A stretch of DNA of 64,000 nucleotides from Malachius bipustulatus (Eukaryota > Arthropoda > Insecta > Coleoptera > Melyridae). Position numbers and translations under genes: made by a program. This document shows positions 1 to 12,597 of this stretch, in pieces. The notes beneath the pieces are model-generated. The model saw only the letters and a list, made by a program, of their open reading frames with translations, was not told the origin of the DNA and did no database searches. The stretch spans positions 52,627,341 through 52,691,340 of the forward strand of contig OU342632.1 in NCBI GenBank assembly GCA_910589415.1. The letters are read 5' to 3'. The first letter of the stretch is position 1. Every line of letters begins with the position of its first letter.

Positions 1-1668
1 AAATCGTCTAAAATAGTTTCCTTTACAATTTTTCTCCAATCCCAATAATAAGACTGCCATCTCGGTGTAAAGAAATTAGCTGAATTTACTTTATGTTAAA
101 TATCTAGGAAGCTATGGAGATTTTCAAAAAAACAAAAGCTGTTTCGAATTAAGCTCATAAAACTGCACTACTTTCCCCATTTAACCGTTCCTCTAACTGC
201 AGTAGCTTACGAGATCCCTGTACTAAACATTGAAAAAAACTCACCCTGTATATTTAATTGAAAAGGTCATTGCTGCAACGATTTCTCATCACGAGTTGTC
301 TTGTATTTTTATCTGTATCGCTACGTTGGATGATCTATGATCTATGTATCGAGTGAATCATTAAAAATGGTCACCGAAATTATCTCAGAAACTAAGCGTC
401 GTGCAGCCTCAGGAGAAAATATTTTCCAAAGAAAAGTGGCCGCAAAAACCTTTGATAAATATTTTGAGAATGACCGTTTGGGGGCATAAGAGCCGTGACT
501 AAATGAAACATTGGAATTTTATCATCATTTTTCGCAGTTAGGGTATATTCAGAATATCATGTGCGTTATGCTTAAATAACTTCGATTATTTTACATTGCA
601 GGTTTTTTTATAGCTCCAAAAATAAAAGGGTGGAGGAATGTCTAAAAAAGTCAATACTTTGTTAATTCAAATGTCGATGATCCCGGTTATTTAACAAGAT
701 TAGTCTCGTTACAAAGAGTTTTCCTTGATTCTTTTGCCGATAACATTTAAAAAAAAATTCATCTCGACTGTTCGCAACATCGCAACCGCTAGATGGCGTT
801 ATCTGACATGTAAGCCAATATCGGATTTTTCTATAAAAAATTAAATGGAAATGTATATTTATTTTTACATAGTGACAAAATTAATTAAACTATTAAGTTG
901 TCATTGAAAACCGCAAGGACAACTTTCGCCCAATTTTAAGTAGATATCTGCAGGTAAATATTCGTATAATTTTGTTCGTTTTATTAGCAAAAAGAAGAAA
1001 AAGATTTTAATGCCTTTTTAATTATTATACTTAATAGATTTTTCCTACGACCACTATACAAAACACTAATTTGCGCATCGTTTTTGGTGCGCAAACTAGC
1101 AGATTTCTTACGTATCCAAAACTGTGCGACAAAGTGACATAACGCATAGCCAAAAATCGTTTCCGTACAGTTTTAATGTAAATAATAGTGATGGGCGGTA
1201 ACTGAGAACTCACTGTTACTTATTGTTAATGGAATAACTATTCATTTAAAGCTTCAAGGTAATAAAATAAATACAAATAGGATAAGATAGAACCCGACAA
1301 GACTATAAAATATAATAAACTTATTATTCTCTTGTGGCAGTAATTATTAAAATTTACGAGTTGATCGCTAATAACAGCATTGGTAGCGTTCAAATCAAAT
1401 TCACGAACGTGAAAACTCGCACACCTCTAACTTCAATCGACGATGCACAGTTGTGTGGAAGTTGCATATCTACCACGTCTCCACGCTCCACGTCACTTTA
1501 TTTTTAGTTTAGAAACGGAGTCTAATAATAAATAATAATAATATTGTCGGTAGAATTCAATGATTTAACAGTATATAATAGTAATATTAAAAAGCCATTG
1601 GTAGAATTGAAAATAATACCTACCTAGGTAGTCTGAAAAAATAAACTTTAGTTACCTATCATATTATA
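1..1668. other. AT-rich intergenic DNA, no gene seen
   Basis: No reading frame here has recognisable protein features. Around 180-250 there is an ACAGGGTG-type motif (seen as CACCCTGTATAT), a sequence that recurs at the ends of small inverted-repeat elements across this window. I see nothing else supportable. Confidence 0.6.
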
Positions 1669-1878
1669 ATGGATTGTGATTCCTCTGAATCTGAAGCAGA
1701 AAATACACCACCTGAAGTCAGAAAACAAGCAGGTTTGTGTTCTTTGAATTTGCTACCTATACTTTCGAGAGAAAAATACGAATCTGCTTATAAACATTTC
1801 ATAAATTGGAGAAAAGGTCATAAAAGCAGAGCATTGTCAGAAAAAATAATTTATGTGTTAAATTTGTTAAATAATTAA
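1669..1878 (+). pseudogene. fragment resembling the N-terminal SAM-like domain of an insect tyrosine-recombinase-like family
   Basis: A 69-codon frame starts with ATG and an acidic N-terminus. It continues with an LLP...S.EKY...Y..F..W spacing (LLPILSREKYESAYKHFINW). That pattern is what I remember from the N-terminal SAM-like segment of repetitive insect proteins related to phage-integrase/tyrosine recombinases. The frame stops after about 69 codons where the family would continue into a long helical domain, and I find no downstream catalytic part. I therefore read it as a truncated mobile-element remnant. The assignment rests on pattern memory only; a chance ORF or a short host gene exon are alternatives. 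Confidence 0.35.
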
Positions 1879-1917
1879 TCTGTTAAATTGTGGTCGTAGG
1901 AAAAGTACTGTGTGTAG

Positions 1918-2003
1918 CACGTGCGGAAAAGAAATTTCACACTCAACTTCGTCTCGTTTCACAATTCTTTCACAGTCGTGAGAAATTTTCTATTTTCCGC
2001 ACT
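1918..2003. repeat. imperfect inverted repeat (hairpin)
   Basis: GTGCGGAAAAGAAATTTC at the left is mirrored by GAGAAATTTTCTATTTTCCGCAC at the right, giving an interrupted stem around a short loop. It is probably the core of a small inverted-repeat element whose outer borders I cannot place. Confidence 0.5.
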
Positions 2004-2908
2004 TGTTTCACAATATACTATTTGGTTTCCTTGATTTTTTCAATAACTTTCGACATGTTAAAACAAAAGTTAACGATGAAAGAGGCTTTAGTCGGCTTTG
2101 AAAATTTTTTAAATGTCGAATTGATTGGTTTTGATGACTTGCTGTAATCCTACAAAAAAGAATGAAGTTTCGAGAGCATTTGGAGCAATTCTTCCAGAAA
2201 AAACACTGTGTAAATTTTTTATTGTAAGACTTCAAATTTTCTAATTTAAATCGAGATAGAAGTATTTCTTAGAAGAATTGGCGTCGATTGTGTATGAATG
2301 TAAATTTGTCTAAATTATTTGGAATGAATAAAAAATGCCTTTTAAAGGCCATTAATATCACAACAGCAGGGCCCTCAAATAAGAGTGTGAACGTAGGAAT
2401 AATTAGGAAGGCAGTGACAGGTGACGAAAAGCTCATACAATAGACGTGTTTACCTTCCAACGGTTACGATGACGAGTAGATCTACGATAAGAAAGTGCTT
2501 AAAAATTAGTGACTATAGAGTAGGTATATACATATGAGTATCTATATCTGTTCTCAATAAATTAAACAACAGATGTAACGTTTTACACTAACCTGTCAAG
2601 TGTAAGCATAAAAAGGTTCATGAAAGGAAATTGTGTTTTGCAAAGCAGTAGAGCATTAATGATTCCGAAATTAAACACAATTATGTATATTAGGTATGTA
2701 AGTGGGTAGAATAAGTATAATAATAGGAAGCCTATTTCTATTTATCACCAGGAAGCACTTCAGGAAGTGTTCAATTTCTAGAATTAGTTATTTTATCGAT
2801 TTAGTGTTTATTGATTATTTTTAAACTTTTTAATTTCGTCACACGAAGAAACAACTATTCGCATACAAGTAAAGTTACCCTCACTGTAATAACTGTAAGT
2901 ACGGTATT
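2004..2908. other. intergenic, no gene seen
   Basis: Short frames on both strands lack any recognisable domain and overlap AT-rich sequence. Nothing is supportable. Confidence 0.5.
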
Positions 2909-3144
2909 AGTTGCGACCATCTAAATGTGAACGGATTTTTGTTGTCATGGAAATTTTACCTACCTCAATTTTATCATAGTGAGTCAGTTTGTTCAGTAGG
3001 TCAATGGAATAAAAATATTTGACATTTATCTTTTTTCGTCAATGATAGATCCATTTGACATCTATCTTTGACGGCGCCTAAGATTTGAAGTTCAAATTAG
3101 GTACGTAATAAAATTTTACCGTTCTCATTTGGATGGTCGCAACT
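2909..3144. mobile_element. small inverted-repeat element (MITE-like)
   Basis: The left end AGTTGCGACCATCTAAATG is mirrored by CATTTGGATGGTCGCAACT at the right. Further inverted similarity follows inside (AACGGATTTT against AAAATTTTACCGTT). The element is about 236 bp with no coding capacity. I could not find a clear target duplication, so the superfamily is undecided. Confidence 0.7.
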
Positions 3145-4043
3145 GTACATACACTGTGTCTCTTGAATTTCTGGACATGACTCTCATGGGCTCATCAGTA
3201 ATGAATTGCCCTCCATATTAATTTATTCTTTCCACCTTCTTTAGAGATCTCAACAAATCCACCACTGTGTGGAGTCGATAGACAGTTTGGAAAGTAAGGA
3301 TGACACAATTATTTTTTCAAAAATTTTTGGAATTTTAAACTCTGAAAGGTAAAGGGGTCACGTATTGTGGGACAGAAAAAATTATAAAACTCATATATTG
3401 AACTAAAACACATTAAAGCGTCAAAATCACAAAACTATGTATAAAACCATTGAAAAATTGAAAAATTATGTTAAAAATCTGTTCATGGCCCGTAGGACCG
3501 CAAAATTATGGTAAAATAGCAGTTAATTGTGATAAGGGGGCTATTCGTTCTTTATTTGGAAGGCTGTATTTTTTGTTTTGTTTTAATTGACAAAATGAAA
3601 GAGAGGTATTGAAATTTCACATACGAGGTTCGATTTCGAAAACGTACAAGTGTCATCTTTCACTCTATCGAGTCAGTCATACCACTAGGTTGAAACGAAT
3701 TATTTTGCCCTGAGAGGGAAAAACAAAACAGTTTAGAGCATGAGACAACAATAAAATAGCAAGGGTCGTAAGATATACATAGTCGTAAACAGTGTTTCTC
3801 GCACATGGATACCCCAAGTAACAGGGACATAGGAACTGTCACTGCTATATACTTATTAGGCTCTCCCAACTCTTGTCCAAGCGCAATCGAAATTGATATA
3901 AATCTAAACAATATGACGTTAGTGACATTTTAGCATTGTTGATTTACTAAAGGCTATTCTTTTTTCAAAGGAAATGTTAATTAATAAAAATAAATTGCCA
4001 AATAAATAACTAAAGTTTCCTTATTTATTTATATTGTTCAAAT
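3145..4043. other. intergenic, no gene seen
   Basis: AT-rich sequence without a recognisable coding region. A minus-strand frame near 3660-3911 shows no domain. Confidence 0.5.
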
Positions 4044-4058
4044 TAATTAAAAACGCTA
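4044..4058 (+). repeat. left target-site duplication of LINE insertion
   Basis: TAATTAAAAACGCTA occurs here and again at 5476-5490, exactly bracketing the LINE at 4059-5475. A 15-bp duplication is typical of target-primed reverse transcription. Confidence 0.8.
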
Positions 4059-4416
4059 GGTTGGCAACGTAGCACCGGTATGTATGGATGTGTTTTTTGG
4101 TCGATGATTGAAATTATGCCCAAATTCCTGTAAAAATAAGAGTTTGAAATATTGTTTTCGCGCACAATAGTTAGTGAAAGTATTTATGAGTGAATCTATG
4201 CAAGTAATAATTGGAAATTTCATTACTAATACGCGGAAATAAGCAGATCAGAATTTGGCGTAAAAGACGAAAATTGTTATCAAAGTGTGATAAGTCCAGG
4301 CTACAGCTAAACCACCACATCGACGTTGCCGAGTTGTATAGAATTTACGATTAAAATAAAACCAATAAAGTGAATGTGTATTTATTGCGTAGACAATAAT
4401 TCATTAATCAAAAATC

Positions 4417-5059
4417 ATGGAGAAGAAATTAGATCATATTTTGCAGCGTCTAAATGAAGTAGAAATAAATCTCAAAAGTAATCTACAAGCAACGAATACC
4501 GAGATAATGCAAATAAAAGAAATTTGTTTAAATAACAAACAGAAGTATAACGACCTGAACATAATGGTGCAAAGGCAACAATCCACAATAGATTTTCTGC
4601 AAAAGGAAGTAAACAAGAACAATCTCATAGTATTTGGGATTCCGGAAGACGAAGAAATTTTGAAATTTTTCATAGATACTGTGGGCCAGAAGCTGAATAT
4701 CAAATGTACAGAATCTGGCGTAAGAGCCATTTATAGAATTGGGCAGAAAGCAGATGACCGGCAAAGACCAGTAAAGGTACCTATGTCTCCACGATTATCG
4801 CCTAAAAACTCACATCTTTAATAATAGACGCAAATTAAAGAATACGCACATATTTATTAATGAAGACTTGCCACTGAAATACAGAATTGAGAACAAAAAG
4901 AAACGGCTTCTACTTACCGGAAGAAACCGAAAACGTAACAAACCACAGTCATCAGAGGATTCTGAAGCAACCCCGGAAAAGATAGTTCAAGAAAAGAAGA
5001 AAGTGAAAAATGGGAGGAACATAGTTCAAAGTAATTGCAGTCAAACTCCAAAAAACTGA
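4417..5059 (+). pseudogene. LINE ORF1-like RNA-binding protein, frameshifted
   Basis: The frame opens at ATG 4417. Residues 1-70 are charged and heptad-like, with many Leu/Ile and Asn/Lys/Gln, as in the coiled coil of L1-type ORF1 proteins. They are followed by NNLIVFGIPEDEE, typical of the RRM-like region, and later GVRAIYRIG and RPVKV. The reading frame is lost near 4777. The family-typical continuation (NRRKLKNTHIFINEDLP) resumes in another frame from about 4815 and ends at a Lys/Arg-rich tail at 5059. ORF1 proteins of this type trimerise and coat element RNA. The break makes this copy a pseudogene unless the shift is a sequencing error. I assign the family by recognising these motifs. Confidence 0.6.
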
Positions 5060-5081
5060 ATTTGAAAAACATTAGGGTAGT

Positions 5082-5165
5082 GTCGTGCGGAATTGCCAGG
5101 GTTTAACTAACTTTACATCGTCCTTGACAGACTTACAGGGTGCCTACAACTATGAAGATGACCTG
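5082..5165 (+). pseudogene. start of LINE ORF2-like frame, truncated by the internal deletion
   Basis: The frame reads VVRNCQGLTNFTSSLTDLQG, resembling the opening of apurinic-endonuclease-containing LINE ORF2 proteins (xxWNxxGL). Similarity ends after about 28 codons and the remaining ORF2 is absent. This is weak evidence taken alone, but its place directly after ORF1 supports it. Confidence 0.35.
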
Positions 5166-5475
5166 ATACTATACTTTTGTAAAAATAGAGTCACATTCTT
5201 GATTATGATTGTTAACTATATTATGATTAGTAGCTCGTTATGATTGTTTTTTCCTGTTAGTTTTTACAGTCAGATCAAGGGATGGGTATGCGGTACATTG
5301 TATAATATGGATTTTGTGGGTACTTTAGTGGGTGTGATTGTGTGTTGGTTAGTTAGTTTTTTCTTTCATGCATTATAGTTGAGATACATACCTAACTACA
5401 ATATTTAGATTTATAACTTATAACCTGTCAACCATTGTAACAAACCGATAGGTTTAAATACAATAAATTCTATTC

Positions 5476-5490
5476 TAATTAAAAACGCTA
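5476..5490 (+). repeat. right target-site duplication of LINE insertion
   Basis: Identical to 4044-4058 (TAATTAAAAACGCTA). Confidence 0.8.
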
Positions 5491-6182
5491 ACGTAAGAGC
5501 GAAAAACTGTAATAGTTGAAAGTTATCTTCGCAATGGTAGTATATTTCATGGAATGTAGATGTTGTTCTCTATAGATCTGTCTTGAGTAATGATCATGTT
5601 GTAAAACCCAAGAATTACTTCTAGTTCCTCATCAAACTCGGTGCTCGGACGGAATGTTTCTATAGGAACCTGTTTACAAGCTCCTTAGAAAAGGTGCTCA
5701 CTTTTATCCTTATCCAGTGATATAGCAGTGAAAGTATACCTACTCCGAGAATTCCTGGCAGATAAAATTTTTGTCAATAGTCTTCCAGAAACTTACAGTG
5801 TTTTCACCAAGATGTTTTGCAGGTTTAGCATGGCTTAGAATATCATGTAGAGCAGTTCCCAGAGTTACAGAACATTGATGGAAAACTTCCGAGGCAACCG
5901 ATTTAGTGAAAGTGATCTGTGGAGATCGACTTATCTGTCGTAGTATAACGATACCTAGATTTCTTACTAAGCATTTACATTGAGGACTCGATATTTTTTG
6001 TGAGACTGTAACGAAGTCAAGTCAAGTAATCGAGAGAAGTTCGTTGAGATCAACAATACACTCAGTTACGGAGCGCTTTTAGTGGAGTGCGAAACCGTGT
6101 ACTAAAATGTGTCCAGGAGGGTGAAAGGCATTTCACTTATCTTTTAAATGAAATAATTGTTGATTTTATTTGAAGTGAGTTC
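5491..6182. other. intergenic, no gene seen
   Basis: No recognisable coding region, RNA gene or repeat. Confidence 0.45.
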
Positions 6183-6750
6183 ACTTGGAGTGAGCCTCGG
6201 AGCGAACATGTCGTGGCATGATCATGTTGCAGGTCTGGCGAAGAGTGCTTCTCAGAAACTTGGAACACTCTTCCGCACGAAGAAATTTTATACACCGCAA
6301 CAGCTTCTCCTCTTATACAAGGCTCAAATCCGACCATCCTTATTGAAGTACCGCTCACATGTTTGGAGCTCAGCTCCTAAACATACGCTGGGACTAATCG
6401 ACTCTATCCAGAAAACACCCATACACTTGATTGAGGACCCAGATTTTACAAAAAATTTAGACACTCTCGAACATCGAAGAAGAGTAGCTACCCTGAGTCT
6501 GTTTGACAGATATTTTTATGGAAAGTGTTCAAAAGACGTGGCCCGCTTGATCCCACCAAGAACAAGACCGGGCAGAAATACACGTCGAGCCTCAGACGCT
6601 CATCCGTATCAGGTTCAGCTCGTTACACCTCGTACCACCCTATTTGCAGCGATTCAAGGCCAACGTGAATCGATATCTCCGCTCATGCACCGCTCCCAGA
6701 GCGTCATAGGGATTTCCCTGCAGTGCATGTGCATTTTCAATAAAAAAAAT
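6183..6750 (+). pseudogene. 5'-truncated LINE fragment, C-terminal part of reverse transcriptase ORF (copy A)
   Basis: The translation carries LGVSLGANMSWHDHVAGLAK, LYKAQIRPSL, HVWSSAP and RTRPGRNTRR. These are typical of the region after the RT palm in jockey/CR1-like insect LINEs. Four related copies occur in this window (also 7366-8278, 28961-29879, 36902-37757). Similarity starts abruptly at about 6183 (5' truncation), and the copy ends in TTCAATAAAAAAAA at 6750. Compared with the 28961 copy it lacks a stretch before the last 100 bases (CCTATTTGCAGCGATT against a longer segment there). It is a dead insertion. Confidence 0.75.
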
Positions 6751-7365
6751 CTATTTTATTAACGTTCTTGAATGTTTTGACAACTGTCCTAATCTAACAG
6801 AATCAAGAGCTGTCAGTTGTAAAAAGTGGATTAAGCTAAGACAAACCTCTTTGTGTCAGGGCCTACTCCAAAATGGATTTGTTTTCGAACACCCCTTACC
6901 TTTGAATGAAACCTGCTGTCTTTTGTATTTTTAATCTGCCATCATGCAGTTTAATATAAAATGCCCCGTTTGGATCAATTTCATTTTTGTGTGATTCATT
7001 TTGAATGACTCACCTAACGGCTCGTGTTGAAATTTTCATTCTCGTGAATAATAGCCATCATTCTGCGCTCGTTGAGGAATACACTATTAGGTATATTTAA
7101 ATAATCATATATATTTACTTTTTTCAAATATTCCTGGCTATAATCCAGAAACTTTCATTTATTAATATAATAAAAAATATTCCATTATATTCAATTATGT
7201 AATCATTATTTTCGTATTTAATTAATTAATTAAAATAAATATAATACTTAAATAATTGAAAAAATGGTTACAAAGGAGGACTTCCTTGAAGAGCTCATCC
7301 TCCTGAAATTATTATATATATTTCCGGTCATCCCAACATATAGTTGGTTGACAAAAGGGGTTTTC
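6751..7365. other. intergenic, no gene seen
   Basis: AT-rich spacer between two LINE fragments that face each other tail to tail. No other feature is supportable. Confidence 0.5.
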
Positions 7366-8278
7366 TTTTTTTTTTTATTGAAAATGCACATGTACTGCAG
7401 GGAAATCCCTATGATGCTCTGGGAGCGGTGCATGAGAGCGGAGATATCGATTCACGTTGGCCTTGAATCTATGTAAGTTGTATACTTCGGGAAACACGCC
7501 CTTTGGAATGTTATTCCAAAGTGATGCGGTTCTTTACATAAAAGAAGTCTGAAATAGGGTGGTACGAGGTGTACGAGATGAACCTGATACGGATGAGCGT
7601 CTGCGGCTCGACGTGTATATCTGCCCGGTCTTGTTCTTGGTGGGATCAAGCGGGCCACGTCTTTTGAACACTTTCCATTAAAATATCTGTAAAACAGACT
7701 CAGGTCAGCTACTCTTTTTCGATGTTCGAGAGTGTCTAAATTTTTTGTCAAATCTGGGTCCCCAATCAAGCGGATGGCTCTTTTCTGAATCGAACCGAGA
7801 AGTTTCAGCGTATGTTTGGGAGCTGAGCTCCAAACATGTGAGCAGTACTCCAAGGATGGTCGGATTTGAGCCTTGTATAAGAGGAGAAGCTGTTGTGGTG
7901 TATAAAATTTCTTCGTGCGGAAGAGTGTTCCAAGTTTTTGAGAAGCACTCTTCGCCAGACCTGCAACATGATCATGCCAAGACATGTTCGCTCCGAGGCT
8001 CACTCCAAGTAAACGAAGAGATGACGCTGGGGTAAGAGAGTGTCCCGCCATCATCATATCTGGCTCCAAAACGTTGGTCTTTTTGGAGAAGATGACTGCT
8101 TGGGTTTTTCCAGCATTGAATTGGACTTGGTTTCTATCGCCCCAAGTTAGAATGTGTTGCAAGTCATTGTTAAGTATGACAACTTCTTACTCCCTGCGAG
8201 TCTGTGCGTCGATGGCAGATGTTCGCGCATCTAACGTATAAGAAGATATGAGGGTACTGTCGTCGGCAAAACTATTTC
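7366..8278 (-). pseudogene. 5'-truncated LINE fragment, reverse transcriptase C-terminal part (copy B)
   Basis: Read on the minus strand from about 8278, the copy starts within the palm motif region (TTTGCCGACGAC...). It continues through WGDRNQVQFNAGKTQAVIFS, LGVSLGANMSWHDH, LYKAQIRPSLEYCSHVW and RTRPGRYTRRAADAH, and ends with a poly(T) at 7366-7380 (poly(A) on its own strand). An open frame of 236 codons covers 8162-7452. It is the longest open frame of this LINE family in the window but lacks the endonuclease, most of the RT and ORF1. Copy A lies 0.6 kb away in the opposite direction, making an inverted pair. Confidence 0.78.
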
Positions 8279-9180
8279 TTCCGACGGTTTCTACTCAGGT
8301 AATAAAGTATTCAAGACCTTTTTTTAATTATCCTCTATTGTGTGTTAATTAGTTTTTTTTTTATTAGATTAATTTATTGAAATTATCTTTGAGTTCATAT
8401 TTACCACCTATGAACATCCTGCGTTGGTTTATATTATTCTGCTTGTTTCATCAACTTCCAAACTCGTGCATTGAAAAATGTACTAGATTTAACATAACGA
8501 CTTTAAAGACATAAACCGTCTAATTGACCATCAACCTGGGATTTACCTTGTTACGTGACGCTCGTTATCAGTTGTATTAAATTTTCAAGAACAACTTATG
8601 TCTCCTAAAATATCGGCCTCATAAATTCGACAGTAATTGAAAAGTGAAAGAGGAAACGACTGGTACGTGTACGCCTGTTACGACGATGCATGTGAGTTGT
8701 GGTCGCCCGATGGCCTCATAGCGACGTCGCTTTATTGTCGACGACGTCCGGCGTTCCAGACATCTCACCGTCTCCAGGAATGCTTTGGGATCGCAAATGG
8801 CGTTCATAATGCATGATCCGATACAATACACTTGTCCTGGTTTCTGTTTGCTGTAACTGCTTGGTGAAATTTTTATTTATATCAGCAATCTGCTTAATGT
8901 TTTTTATTCACAATCACATCACAATAATTGGCGTTCTATCTACACTTATGAAATTATATAAACTACCACTTTATCCACTAGCATAATAATTAAATCAATT
9001 AATTCGACTAGTGAAATAATGAAACATACAATCTTAAACAATGTCGATAAACAATTGAAACTAAATAGCAACCATGAATTAAAACACCAACCAATTTTTT
9101 TTTTAGATAGCCATCCAATAATGTTGACATGTTTTCATCAATATGCGAATGAAAAATGGCACATTATTTATGTTTGCAAG
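8279..9180. other. intergenic, no gene seen
   Basis: No recognisable coding or RNA feature. Confidence 0.45.
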
Positions 9181-9290
9181 AGATTTAAGATTGGGGCGAT
9201 AGAAATCAAGTGTAGTTTAATGCCGAGAAAACACAGCCTCTCATTTTCTCCAAAAAAGTCAATCTGACTTGTTCATCTGAAGAAGAAACT
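9181..9290 (+). pseudogene. short LINE fragment of the same family
   Basis: One frame reads WGDRNQV, then a stop, then FNAEKTQPLIFSKKVN. This matches the segment WGDRNQVQFNAGKTQAVIFSKK seen in the 7366-8278 copy. Similarity fades after about 110 bp. Confidence 0.55.
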
Positions 9291-11717
9291 CACCCGAAAT
9301 CCAAAAACCAACTTCCTGATGCCAACTTTCTGGCAATTGGGAAATACTATTGCTTCCACATTATTCCCATGAAGAAAGGGTCACCGGAACACTACGATTT
9401 TCTCACCTATGCTCACGTGAGGACCTTCTTGCATGTACGGGCGCTATTCCCATGGGCAGGATATATGCTAAGACTGTATCATCTCCATTTCCGGTGGTTG
9501 TATTTTATTTTTGAGCTGCGTATTGGGGTACGTTGTCTGGGAATAAAGCAACTTCCGCCAGATTATCTCAGAATAATGCTCGCTTTCAAATTATGTACGA
9601 CTACGTAGGTACGTTCTTCCTAACACAGGCACCAACGGGGATACATTTTCCTACTTCGACGCCAGATTATAATATCTGATTCCGATCTCGATGACGTAAA
9701 ACAATCCCACTAATATTTACCCGCTCCAGAGCTCACCTTTAGATTAAGTTACAGTAAGTTCCTCGTAACAAGATCTAATAAATAAATAAAGCCATGGGAA
9801 AACCTCTCCTCAGTTAACAATCGTAACGTGTCATAAATATAAAAACAAGTACTCAGTACAATGATTTACAAATAAATTTGAACCAATGTCTACGAGACAC
9901 AACAACCAAGATTTTCTGATCGAGTGAAAATAATAAAACTATTAAACCACTAAGTTGCAACAGCATTCACAAATAATGTCGTACCTGGGTGCGCAGTACC
10001 GTGGTGCACACGGCACTGTGACCATTCAGAAGTGACAAAGCATACAGTCATTAAATTACAATTAAACTGAAGTTCCCATCTTCAGGTACTTAATTGAACA
10101 GTAATTCCCAGTACAGGTTGCGCCGTTTCTTTAAGTGTTTAAAATAGAAAGTTGTTTGACAAAACGATATTCTGTACGCTGCCTTTTTCACTTGTTACAG
10201 TATGACCGTTGGAAAGCTAATCAGCACGGAGGCAGTCCTCCACCGGCCATGGGCCGCCGATGCATGAGTGGTGTCGTTTTCAGTGTAGAAATTCATGTGA
10301 ATTATTGACCTAGCTAGATATAAAACTTGTAAATTTCATAGATGGGCTAGATTTTTCCGAGGGGTTTTCCTAGCACTTAGCACTCATCTCCCCCTCCATG
10401 TAGCTCGAAGGAAAAGATACATAAATTCTGTGAATTTTCATTTGTGATAACGAATTGTTCTCAAAACTGAACATGTTGACGTATGTGTGAAAGTTCTTGT
10501 TTGATTGAAGTTATGTCTTCCCATTCAAACCACTTGTTGGTTTCGAACCAGAACCAAGTGAAGAAATCTACTACCACATAAGTACTGTGCACACTGAAGC
10601 GTGTCTTATCCTGAAGGTAAGGTAGAAAATCGTCTCATTTAACCGACCCTGTCTCTCTCAGCGTTTTCGAGATACCCATAGTGAGCTCTGAAATAGGAAA
10701 CACCCTGTACAGTGCCCTGTAATATAACTTTATTCTAATACACATTTCAAAAATAGAAAAAATAGAAAAATATACACACGCAAAGTCCCCAAAGACTTAT
10801 AAGTATTTTTTTTATCTATCAACAAACGGCTATTTAAGTATCGTTCTTTCAAGAGATTTACTTATTAAAATATTTTTAAAACTCTCACTATTCTCGTGCC
10901 ATGTTTTTCTACATATCTGCCCCAGCTAGTTTACACGTTAAAACACCTCTCACCTCTTTCTTATCTTTTGGTGTTATTCCAAAACTCCACGGGAGATCTA
11001 ATTTTCTCTCCGATTTCCTTTGGTATAGCTCTACCTTTTCATGCGGGGGCGAGATACCGTCTCGGACTGGAACATCTTACAACTCCCCCAGGAGTCGATG
11101 TGGGACCGCTGATTGTTATTTCGGCGTCCCTCAACAGTCGTTATGGAAGGGCCTAACCGAGCCCGTCGCTCTCATTCCAATTACCTTTTAGCTTATGAGT
11201 TACTGCGCCCGCGACAGACACTATATCCTAATTACCGGAAAGGGGATTTTATTTAATTATTTTATTGCGGTGTAATGTTACTTGGAATAGCTGGGCGGGG
11301 AAACGGATTTAGTAACTAACGTTTTCATTGAAAACTTTAGCAATTAAGGTACTTTCTTTGTAGAAATTTAATGTCTACTATAATACTGTACTCAGCAACG
11401 ATGTGGAATTATTATTGATTCACTTCCCTTCTTTGAAGTCGTCCTTTTTTACATTAATTTTAGCTTCTAAATAGCTCTGACTCGGGTGAAGTTAATAACG
11501 AAAAGTTATCGATGGGAGTGGCTAAATATCTGGCGCGGGTAAGATGATAATTAAAGTTATTACATAATTTGCTATTATTTTTTGAATGACAATGGAATGC
11601 CACTTCATGAAGTCATGTGAGAATATTTGCACCTAAAAATAAAAAATCCTAGCAACTTGTAATCGGCAGTTCTTTCAGTTGAAGATCATTTTTAAAGCTG
11701 GAAATCTGAACTGTAAG
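9291..11717. other. intergenic with one less AT-rich patch
   Basis: No gene is supportable. The patch at about 10895-11200 is visibly richer in G+C than its surroundings. It contains two overlapping frames of 86 and 96 codons with no recognisable domain, and could be a conserved non-coding element or an exon piece. An ACAGGGTG-type motif (ACACCCTGTAC) lies near 10700. Confidence 0.45.
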
Positions 11718-11810
11718 TCTTAACTGTAAGACATAGTCGCTCCACTCTGGTAATTTTGGCTTTGAGATCAACTCATATAGGCACAGAAAAATGTATCACC
11801 TATTTTCGCT
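11718..11810 (-). repeat. fragment of the SINE-like repeat found at 38096-38345
   Basis: GTAAGACATAG followed by GCTCCACTCTG and TAATTTTG occurs here in the same order and spacing as at 38131-38190. Only the part distal to the tRNA-like promoter is present. Confidence 0.45.
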
Positions 11811-12594
11811 TGAAACGCCGCTGATATTACAACCTAGCCTGCCCTTTCGCTGATATTGCATTTATTTAGATATATTACAAGTTACAAGTTGTTAAATTTA
11901 GTAAGATTCCTCCAGAGAAGTCCGACATGTTACTTGAAGCCATCGCAAAAGTTTCTATACGCGAATTCACCCGATCCTCATACTAGAATTTCGAATTAGT
12001 GTATGAGATAGACGGAGCCATGCAGCCTCTGACCTCTTGATCTTACACGTCACAATTGGCACCTTCAACATGTCACGCTACCATACTTTATTTTTTCTGA
12101 ATAAGTGATAAGCAAAAAATGAATAGAAAATATGTTGTAGAAGAAGCCTAATTTTATCGATTGGCATACCGAAACTAAAATATTATCAAAATTGGAGCAT
12201 TATAGAACACACATTTATCAGTAAATATGTGCGAATCATGCTATAGTGCTTGCCAGGTCTGAGACGAGCACCAACATCGGCCCTGACGTGACGAAATGTC
12301 ATACCTTTACAAGCTTCCCCCAGTTCACCTTATGCACGCTGATCAGTAACTCGCGCACTCGACTTACAGTATTTCCCTTATTCAAGTTTGAAGCTAATTA
12401 TTTTAATAACTATGATAAAAATAAGTGAGTAATTAAGTCTACCGTCTGGAATGGAAACCATTTGATTCGCCAGTTTTTTTATGCATTACCTAAACCTCAT
12501 TACAGAGGAATGAAAAATGTTTAAAATTGATATCATACCTAAATCTGAAAGAAATTTCAAGTTTGCTAAGCTCCTAAACTCGACTTAGGGTTCG
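11811..12594. other. intergenic, no gene seen
   Basis: No recognisable feature before the Harbinger cluster. Confidence 0.45.
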
Positions 12595-12597
12595 GCC

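Larger units (their letters stand above)
4059..5475 (+). mobile_element. internally deleted non-LTR retrotransposon (LINE) with intact ends
   Basis: The 1417-bp insertion is flanked by identical 15-bp direct repeats (4044-4058 and 5476-5490). It has an untranslated leader of about 360 bp, an ORF1 with a frameshift, and the first codons of an ORF2-like frame. It then passes directly into a non-coding 3' region ending in AATAAATTCTATTC rather than a long poly(A). The endonuclease and reverse transcriptase are missing. Because both ends are bounded by the same duplication, the deletion happened before or during insertion. This suggests a non-autonomous derivative mobilised in trans by a full-length relative. 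Confidence 0.7.

Noticed and set aside
10896..11191. Two overlapping plus-strand frames of 86 and 96 codons
   Set aside because: They overlap in different frames, no domain is recognisable, and a GC-richer patch alone lengthens frames by chance.
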